Source: Acetatifactor muris
GTDB taxonomy: Bacteria; Bacillota; Clostridia; Lachnospirales; Lachnospiraceae
DNA: 64,000 nt
Assembly: GCA_023663635.1 (NCBI GenBank)
Contig: JAMPHD010000009.1
Span: 1 to 64,000 of the forward strand
Direction: 5' to 3'
A program made the translations under genes and the position numbers. Of the stretch, positions 57,820 to 64,000 are shown piece after piece (position 1 is the first letter of the stretch; each line of letters opens with the position of its first letter). A model generated the notes under the pieces. It was not told the origin of the DNA. It did no database searches and saw only the letters and a list, made by a program, of their open reading frames with translations.

Positions 57820-60090
57820 ATGAAGAAGAGCAAAGCAATCGTGATCCTGCTCTGTGTGGTCCTGCTTTTGGCGGGAATCACCTATGTGGATCTGCGCGGT
57901 GTGGACGCGGAGGGTTCAGGCAGCGCATCGGACATCAAGCTGGGATTGGATCTGGCGGGCGGTGTCAGCATCACCTATCAGGTGGTGGGAGATGAGGCGC
58001 CGGACTCCACGGACATGCAGGACACCATCAACAAGTTGCAGAAACGTGTGGAGAATTACAGCACGGAGGCGATCGTATACCAGGAGGGCAGCGACCGGAT
58101 CAACATTGAGATCCCCGGGGTGAGCGATGCCAATGCCATCCTGCAGGAGTTGGGCAAGCCCGGCGCCCTGTATTTTATCGCGCAGACGGACGAGGACGGC
58201 AACAGCAACTATTCATGGCAGAGTGTCATCAATGCGGACGGCACCACCGGCGGGGAATATCGCCTGAATAAGACCTTGGAAGAGCTTGAGGCGGAAGGGT
58301 CCGTCAAGCTGATGGGCACCGACGTAAAGGATGCCAGAGCAGTCACCTACCGCGATTCCATGCAAAATTCCACCTTTGCGGTGGAGCTGACCATGACGGC
58401 GGAGGGCACGGAAAAATTCGCGAAAGCCACGGAGAACGCCTACACCAAAAACGAGACTCTGGCCATTTACTATGACGGCGTATTTGTCAGCGTACCCACG
58501 GTGGAGAGCGTGTTCACGGACGGCACCGCGCTGATCAGACCCATGGAATCCGCGGAGGCGGCGGAGAATCTTGCCTCCACCATCCGCATCGGCGGATTGA
58601 AACTGGAACTGGAGGAGCTGCATTCCAAGGTGGTGGGCGCCCAGTTGGGCGTTGAGGCCATCGACACCAGCTTAAAGGCCGGGGCCATCGGACTGGTGAT
58701 CGTGATCGTGTTCATGATCGCCGTGTACTTTATCGCGGGTCTGGCCTCCGCGCTGGGATTGGGAATGTATGTGGCGCTGATCGTACTTTTGTTGAACGGT
58801 TTCAGTGATATCATCACTCTGACGCTCTCCGGTGTGGCGGGTATCATATTGTCCATCGGTATGGCCGTGGACGCCAACGTGATCATCTTCGCCCGTATCC
58901 GCGAGGAGATCGCGGCCGGCAAATCCGTGCAGAGCGCCATCAAATCAGGTTTCGACAAAGCGCTGTCCGCCATCGTGGACGGCAATATCACCACCCTGAT
59001 CGCGGCTGCCGTGCTGCTCTTCCTGGCACCCGGCTCCATTAAGGGATTCGCCCAGACATTGGCGCTTGGTATCGTGCTTTCTATGTTCACGGCTTTGGTG
59101 GTGACCAGATATATACTGATGGCGTTTTATGCTTTGGGCTTTAAGGACGCCAAATGGTACGGCGTTGCCAAAGAGCATAAGGCGATCGATTTTCTCTCCA
59201 AGAAGGGCATTTTCTTCGGCATATCCGTTGCGGTGATCGCGGCCGGCTTTGTGGTGATGGGTGTGAACAAGGTCAACACGGGAGATATGCTGAACTACAG
59301 TCTGGAGTTTAAGGGCGGCACGGCCACCACGGTCAACTTCCGCGAGAGCATGACCCTGCAGGAGGCCACGGACAATGTGGTGCCTCTGATCGAGAGCGTG
59401 ACGGGCAGCGCCGTGCAGGTTCAAAACGTCCAGGAGTCCAACGAGATCATCTTCAAGACCAACAGCCTGAGCGTGGATCAAAGAGAGGCCCTGAACGCGG
59501 CTCTGATGGAGAATTTCGGCGTGGAGGAGTCCATGATCGAGTCGGAGACCATCAGTTCCACCATCAGTGACGAGATGAAGACGGACACGATCCTGGCGGT
59601 GGTGGTTGCCATCGTGTGTATGCTGATCTATATCAGAATCCGCTTTAAGGATCTGCGTTTCGGCATCAGCAGTATCGTGGCGCTGATCCATGACGTGTTG
59701 GTGGTAATGGCCTTCTACGCGGTGGCAAAAGTCTCCGTGGGCAATACCTTTATCGCATGTATGTTGACCATCGTGGGTTATTCCGTCAACGCCACCATCG
59801 TGATCTTTGACCGTGTGAGAGAGAATATGGCGACCATGGGTAGGAAGGATGATCTGAAGGATGTGGTGAACAGGAGCATCACCCAGACGTTGACCAGAAG
59901 TATCTTCACGTCCCTGACCACCTTTATCATGGTGGCATGCCTGTATGTATTGGGCGTGATGAGCATCCGCGACTTCGCGCTGCCTCTGATGGTGGGCATC
60001 ATCTGCGGCACCTATTCCTCCGTGTGTATCACCGGCGGACTCTGGTATGTGCTGCGGAAGAAATTCCCGCCCAAGGAAAGTGCGAAATAG
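57820..60090 (+). CDS. secDF: Fused SecD-SecF protein translocase subunit
   Basis: A 756-residue membrane protein. SecD half: first span, then DIKLGLDLAGGVSITYQVVG, large P1 domain with IEIPGV, and conserved IGMAVDANVIIFARIREE. SecF half from about 455: FSKKGIFFGISVAVIAA-like first span, YSLEFKGGTATTVNF and VGYSVNATIVIFDRVREN. Twelve spans in total. It uses the proton motive force to help secreted proteins leave SecYEG. Its place directly after the SCIFF maturase is a conserved clostridial linkage. Confidence 0.92.
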   Translation: MKKSKAIVILLCVVLLLAGITYVDLRGVDAEGSGSASDIKLGLDLAGGVSITYQVVGDEAPDSTDMQDTINKLQKRVENYSTEAIVYQEGSDRINIEIPGVSDANAILQELGKPGALYFIAQTDEDGNSNYSWQSVINADGTTGGEYRLNKTLEELEAEGSVKLMGTDVKDARAVTYRDSMQNSTFAVELTMTAEGTEKFAKATENAYTKNETLAIYYDGVFVSVPTVESVFTDGTALIRPMESAEAAENLASTIRIGGLKLELEELHSKVVGAQLGVEAIDTSLKAGAIGLVIVIVFMIAVYFIAGLASALGLGMYVALIVLLLNGFSDIITLTLSGVAGIILSIGMAVDANVIIFARIREEIAAGKSVQSAIKSGFDKALSAIVDGNITTLIAAAVLLFLAPGSIKGFAQTLALGIVLSMFTALVVTRYILMAFYALGFKDAKWYGVAKEHKAIDFLSKKGIFFGISVAVIAAGFVVMGVNKVNTGDMLNYSLEFKGGTATTVNFRESMTLQEATDNVVPLIESVTGSAVQVQNVQESNEIIFKTNSLSVDQREALNAALMENFGVEESMIESETISSTISDEMKTDTILAVVVAIVCMLIYIRIRFKDLRFGISSIVALIHDVLVVMAFYAVAKVSVGNTFIACMLTIVGYSVNATIVIFDRVRENMATMGRKDDLKDVVNRSITQTLTRSIFTSLTTFIMVACLYVLGVMSIRDFALPLMVGIICGTYSSVCITGGLWYVLRKKFPPKESAK

Positions 60091-60091
60091 A

Positions 60092-61682
60092 ATGAATGTG
60101 GTAAAAAAGATTCAAAAATGCATGAGCAGACTCAGCAATCCGGCGGAATGGGCCGTATTGGCGATCAGCGGTCTGATGATCGCGTTTGTCGCGGTGAATG
60201 TATTTTTGTTCAGGATCGATGGCTATACCTCCGATGTGGAGCGGGATCGGGTGATATTGGGAGTTGTGTCTGCCCTGTTGCCGCTCGGGGGGGGTATGGG
60301 GCCTGACGCGGCCGCTCAATTGGCTCTATGGTAAGATCCGTTTTTTGGATGTGATCCTGTTGCTGTTGACATTGGGATTTTCCTGCGGATTCTGCGCGGT
60401 CTTCTTGAAGGGGGCGAATCTTTTGCCATCCTCGGATTGCAGTTCCGTGTTTGAGATTGCCATATGGATGTCTGAGGGCAATATGCAGGCAGTGGTCCCC
60501 AAGGGATCCTATCTGTCTCTCTATCCCTTTCAGACAGGCATGATCTTTATCTTTGAAAAGATGATTCGTATTTTTCATACCACCGACCCCCTGTTTTTTC
60601 AGGGGGTCAATGTCCTGTATGTGGCATTGGCCATCACGTCCGGCTTTGGGATCGTCAGATTACTGTGCGGCCGGATAGAGATCATATTGCCGTATCTTTT
60701 GTTTGCGGGCAGTTATTTTCCCATGCTGCTCAACACGGGGCGGATATATGGGGATGTCCCGTCCATGGCGCTGATGATGTTCGCCACATGGATGTTTCTT
60801 TTGTTTGAGCGAAACGGAGAAAGGCGCATCCGCATACTGTACGGTATTTTGGGATTGGCGGGCACGGTGTTGGCGAGTACCTACCGAAGGAACACTTTGA
60901 TCTATGTGTTGGCAGTCACGTTGGCCTTTGGGCTCCGGCTGATCCGGAGATTTCGGTGGACGGATATGCTGTTGGCGGTCTGTGTGTTGGTCCTGTCCGC
61001 TTATTCCACGGGGATCACACAGAAGTATTATGAATATTACGCGGATAACACCATGGGAGAGGGCATGCCCGCCATGGCGAGTCTCGCCATGGGGGTTCAG
61101 GACTCGGGAGGGATTCCCGGCGGGAATAACGGTTTCCATGTGAGCGCCTTTTTGGATTGCGATTATGATGTGGAGGCCACCGTGGCGGTGAGCAGGGAGG
61201 CCTGGCTGGGATCGTGGAGAGAATTCGCGGATCATCCGGATATCCTGTTGGATTTCTTTTATCGCAAGCTGTTGCTGCAATGGGGCAATCCCACCTGCGG
61301 GTGTTTTTGGCAGTTGGCATCTCTGTTTCAGGAGCCGCAGTCAGACTTTGCGCTGAGCGTTCTCTACAGCCAATACGGGTCACGTCATGACAGACTGGTG
61401 TCCTACATGAATTGGTGGCAGAGCGCCCTGTACGGCATGTTCTGTGTGGCATTTGTCCGCATTGTCCGGGACAGGGTGAGGGACGGTGAGAGGATCTCTC
61501 CATTGAGTTTTATTCCGCTCATCACGTTTATCGGCGGATTTCTGTTTTCCATGATCTGGGAGGCGGGACCGAGATATGTCATGGCATATCCCTTCCTGCT
61601 GCTCCCTTTCATGTTGTCCAATCTGCGTAAACCGGGGAGTGTTCAGAATGGAAAAGTGGATGGTGGCGGCCAGGAAGGCTGA
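60092..61682 (+). pseudogene. GT-C-like membrane glycosyltransferase gene interrupted at a G8 tract
   Basis: The frame from ATG 60092 (MNVVKKIQKCMSRLSNPAEW, first membrane span) runs into a tract of eight G at 60287-60294 and stops at 60334. A second frame (open from 60264) continues with WGLTRPLNWLYGKIRFLDVILLLLTLGFSCGF and a further ten or so membrane spans to 61682. Removing one G joins them as LLPLGG-VWGLTRPLNWLYG, giving a protein of about 529 residues that resembles polyprenyl-sugar-using mannosyltransferase-like proteins. It could be phase-variable by G-tract slippage, a true pseudogene or an assembly error. It overlaps recJ at its 3' end. Confidence 0.65.
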
Positions 61683-63438
61683 TTTTGCAAAATGGGCGAG
61701 AGACTTCGGCATCAGCCCCGTGGTGGCGCGTATCCTGCGAAACCGGGGACTGACGGAGGAGACTCAGGTGGAGAAATTCCTGCGCGGCACATTGGCGGAC
61801 TGCCATTCCCCTTGGCTCCTAAAAGATATGGACAGGGCCGTGGAGAGAGTGTGGCGGGCGGTCGAAAGAGAGGAAAAGATCCGTGTCATAGGGGATTATG
61901 ACGTGGACGGTATCTGCTCTGCCCATATCCTGACCAAGGGGTTGCGCCTGGCGGGCGGATTGGCTGACACTGCCATTCCCCATCGCATACATGACGGATA
62001 CGGCCTCAACGATCGGCTGATCGAGGCGGCGGGGGAGGACGGCATCCGCCTGATCGTCACCTGTGATAACGGGATTGCGGCGGCGGAGCAGATCGCGTTG
62101 GCGAATACCTTGGGCATCGATGTGGTGGTGACGGACCATCACGAGGTTCCGTATGTGACGGATCGGGCCGGCGGCAGACGGGAGATATTGCCGGAGGCGG
62201 TGGCCGTGGTGGATCCCAAGCGGTCGGACTGTCCCTATCCCTTCAAGGGCATCTGCGGCGGCGTGGTGGCCTATAAGTTCATGCAGGCGTTTCTTGAGGA
62301 CGGAGAGCGGGTCACGGCATATGCGCCGGACGCAACCGCCGTGCGGGAGAGCATGGAAGAATTTTTGGAGTTCGCGGCTTTTGCCACGGTCTGTGACGTG
62401 ATGGAGCTCGCGGATGAGAACCGCATTTTGGTCAAAGAAGGCTTAAAACGACTGCAAAACAGCCGAAACAGAGGCCTGCGGGCGCTGATAAGGGTGAACG
62501 GACTGGAGGCGGGAAAACTCTCCGCGTACCATCTGGGTTTTGTGCTGGGTCCCTGTCTGAATGCCACAGGAAGACTGGACACGGCCAAGAGAGCCTTGGA
62601 ACTTTTGCAGAGCGACAGCGACACGGAGGCCATGAGCGCGGCGAGAGAGTTGGTGGAGATGAACGACAGCCGCAAAAATCTCACCTCGCAGGGCGTGGAG
62701 GCGGCGGAGCAGTATATTGTCCGACACCACATGGAGAATGATAAGGTACTGGTGATCTATCTGCCCGAGGTACATGAGAGTCTGGCGGGGATCATCGCCG
62801 GCCGTGTGCGGGAGCGGCATGACCGTCCCGTGTTCGTGCTGACCAAGGGGGAGGAGGGCGTCAAGGGTTCCGGGCGCTCCATTGAGGCCTGGCATATGTA
62901 TGACGGCATGACGCAGGTAAAAGAGCTTTTTACCAAATACGGCGGCCATAAGATGGCGGCGGGTCTCTCCATGGCGGAGGAGAATGTGGAGCGGCTCAGA
63001 CGGGAGCTGAATGAGCGCTGTGAACTGACGGAGGAGGACTTTGCCCCGGTCGTACATATCGATGTGCCCATGCCCCTGTCCTACGCAAGCGAAGATCTGG
63101 CGAGGGAGTTGGAGATCTTGGAGCCCTTCGGTGTGGGGAATCCCCAACCGCTCTTCGCGCAGAAGAATCTGGTCTTTCTGTCGGCCGCAAAGATGGGCGC
63201 CGGCGGCAACAGCGCCGGATTCCGGGTGCGGACGCCGGAGGGGACCGTGGAGCGACTGGTGCTTTTCCGCAATTTGGAGGGTTTTGAGGAGTTCCTCGCG
63301 GACAAATACGGGCCTGAGAGCGTGGGAAGGCTGTATGCGGGGCAGGGTTCTTATGAGATCTCCGTGGTGTATAAGTTGGGACTCAACACCTATCGGGGCA
63401 GGACGGAGAAACAGTTTGTCATGCAGTATTTCTGCTGA
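61648..63438 (+). CDS. recJ: Single-stranded-DNA-specific exonuclease RecJ
   Basis: A 596-residue DHH-family 5'-3' exonuclease: motifs RVIGDYDVDGICSAHIL, LIVTCDNGIAAAEQI, VVVTDHHEVP and FAAFATVCDVMELADENR, then DHHA1 with GSGRSIEAWHMYDGM and KYGGHKMAAGLSM, and an OB-like C-terminal domain. Works in recombination and mismatch/base repair. ATG 61648 after GGGGAGTGTTCAG overlaps the previous gene by 35 nt. Full length. Confidence 0.93.
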   Translation: MEKWMVAARKADFAKWARDFGISPVVARILRNRGLTEETQVEKFLRGTLADCHSPWLLKDMDRAVERVWRAVEREEKIRVIGDYDVDGICSAHILTKGLRLAGGLADTAIPHRIHDGYGLNDRLIEAAGEDGIRLIVTCDNGIAAAEQIALANTLGIDVVVTDHHEVPYVTDRAGGRREILPEAVAVVDPKRSDCPYPFKGICGGVVAYKFMQAFLEDGERVTAYAPDATAVRESMEEFLEFAAFATVCDVMELADENRILVKEGLKRLQNSRNRGLRALIRVNGLEAGKLSAYHLGFVLGPCLNATGRLDTAKRALELLQSDSDTEAMSAARELVEMNDSRKNLTSQGVEAAEQYIVRHHMENDKVLVIYLPEVHESLAGIIAGRVRERHDRPVFVLTKGEEGVKGSGRSIEAWHMYDGMTQVKELFTKYGGHKMAAGLSMAEENVERLRRELNERCELTEEDFAPVVHIDVPMPLSYASEDLARELEILEPFGVGNPQPLFAQKNLVFLSAAKMGAGGNSAGFRVRTPEGTVERLVLFRNLEGFEEFLADKYGPESVGRLYAGQGSYEISVVYKLGLNTYRGRTEKQFVMQYFC

Positions 63439-63483
63439 TGGGACGGTATGCGGAGTAACGTTGGAATTTTAGAATTAAATTAT

Positions 63484-63512
63484 ATTTTAGACACATTTTA
63501 GACACAATTTGT
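63484..63512 (+). repeat. Short direct repeat TTTTAGACACA
   Basis: TTTTAGACACA occurs twice, 14 bp apart, in an AT-rich patch after recJ. It may be a recombination or protein-binding site. No element is attached to it here. Confidence 0.4.
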
Positions 63513-63570
63513 CTTTATCATAGTATTCAGATAGTTGAGAAATCACTATCTCCCCCCCTCATAAGAAAGC

Positions 63571-63601
63571 GGAAAAGCCTCGGCCATGCCGGGGCTTTTC
63601 T
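63571..63601 (+). terminator. Intrinsic terminator after recJ
   Basis: AAAAGCC-T-CGGC pairs with GCCG-G-GGCTTTT around CAT (about 63573-63599), with a T-run on the plus strand. Confidence 0.85.
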
Positions 63602-63701
63602 GTCGGGAATCGTGGCGCCGCAAAAAAAGGTGGTAGAAACCGGCAAAATGGAGTAAAATAGATAAGAATGGTATCATAGGGTTTGTTCGGGCAGGAGGGA
63701 A

Positions 63702-64000
63702 ATGGACGAAATGGGCGGCAGATCGGCGCGATTATCACAGTTGCTTGAGAGAATGGAATATGAGTGTGTGCAGGGGAGTATGGAGCGCTCCGTGAGCGGA
63801 GTGGTCTATGATTCGCGCAAGGTGGAAGAGGGATGCCTGTTCATCTGCATCAGAGGAGCCAATTTTGACGGCCATGCTTTTGCGGCGGATGCCGTGAGAC
63901 AGGGCGCCCGGGCATTGGTGATCTCAGAGTCCGTGGAGGGCTTGGAGCAGGAGGACGTGACCCTGATCCGGGTGCGGGATACCCGCTATGCCATGGCGTT
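63702..64000 (+). CDS. murE: UDP-N-acetylmuramoyl-tripeptide synthetase MurE, N-terminal part
   Basis: The frame is open to the window edge (99 codons). It reads MDEMGGRSARLSQLLERM...VSGVVYDSRKVEEGCLFICIRGANFDGHAFAADAVRQGARALVISE, the typical N-terminal UMP-binding domain of MurE, which adds the third residue (usually diaminopimelate or lysine) to the peptidoglycan precursor. AGGAGGG lies just before ATG 63702, with the ATG at 63711 as an alternative. The ATPase and ligase domains are beyond the window. Confidence 0.85.
   Translation, partial: MDEMGGRSARLSQLLERMEYECVQGSMERSVSGVVYDSRKVEEGCLFICIRGANFDGHAFAADAVRQGARALVISESVEGLEQEDVTLIRVRDTRYAMA

Overview
The window looks like a chromosomal segment of an anaerobic Clostridia member, most likely a Lachnospiraceae-type gut bacterium. 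This is an inference from gene content and layout: a SCIFF ranthipeptide precursor and its radical-SAM maturase next to a fused SecDF, a complete-looking anaerobic (cbi-type) cobalamin operon, Gram-positive lipoproteins, strong AGGAGG ribosome binding sites and consensus sigma-A promoters. No rRNA, tRNA, IS transposase or CRISPR array was seen.

Region 1 (1-11.7 kb) is AT-rich and accessory. It holds a broken N-acetyltransferase end, a small membrane protein, a SprT-like metalloprotease, a frameshifted gene, a GRAM-like protein, a BspA-type leucine-rich lipoprotein whose promoter contains a (TA)8 tract, a GGDEF protein, and an AgrA/AgrC-like two-component pair next to a lantibiotic-immunity-type ABC transporter. 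Scattered through it are three intact copies and one relic of a repeat of about 430 bp. Each intact copy encodes a 30-residue holin-like (type I) toxin facing a convergent antisense RNA with a perfect TTGACA-17-TACAAT promoter. Sense and antisense RNAs share one bidirectional terminator and start with the same leader motif.

Region 2 (11.7-21.8 kb) has an AraC regulator (apparently frameshifted) divergent from a heterodimeric ABC exporter across a block of triloop hairpins, then an ECF sigma/ABC-2 transporter operon, a Y-family DNA polymerase coupled to a 57-residue YolD-like partner, and a MetH-activation-domain-like protein.

Region 3 (21.8-43.5 kb) is a cobalamin-riboswitch-controlled run of 20 tightly packed genes: an exported CbiK-type lipoprotein, a BtuFCD-type importer, cbiP, cobT, cobU, cobS, a second degenerate cobU-like gene, cobC, cbiB, cobD, cbiC, cbiD, a cbiF-cbiG fusion, cbiH, a cbiJ-cbiE-cbiT fusion, cbiA, a Cys-rich protein and a TauE/SafE permease. 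cbiL and a cytoplasmic chelatase are not in the window. Several of these genes carry in-frame or leader tandem repeats.

Region 4 (43.5-64 kb) is more core-like: a flavin reductase, a fluoride riboswitch ahead of a CPA-type antiporter, a dCTP deaminase, a DHH phosphoesterase, a DUF3160 lipoprotein with a CapA-like protein, a DUF2142 membrane protein, an MBL-fold protein, a CNNM/CorC protein, the SCIFF-maturase-SecDF cluster, a glycosyltransferase-like gene interrupted at a G8 tract, recJ and the start of murE.
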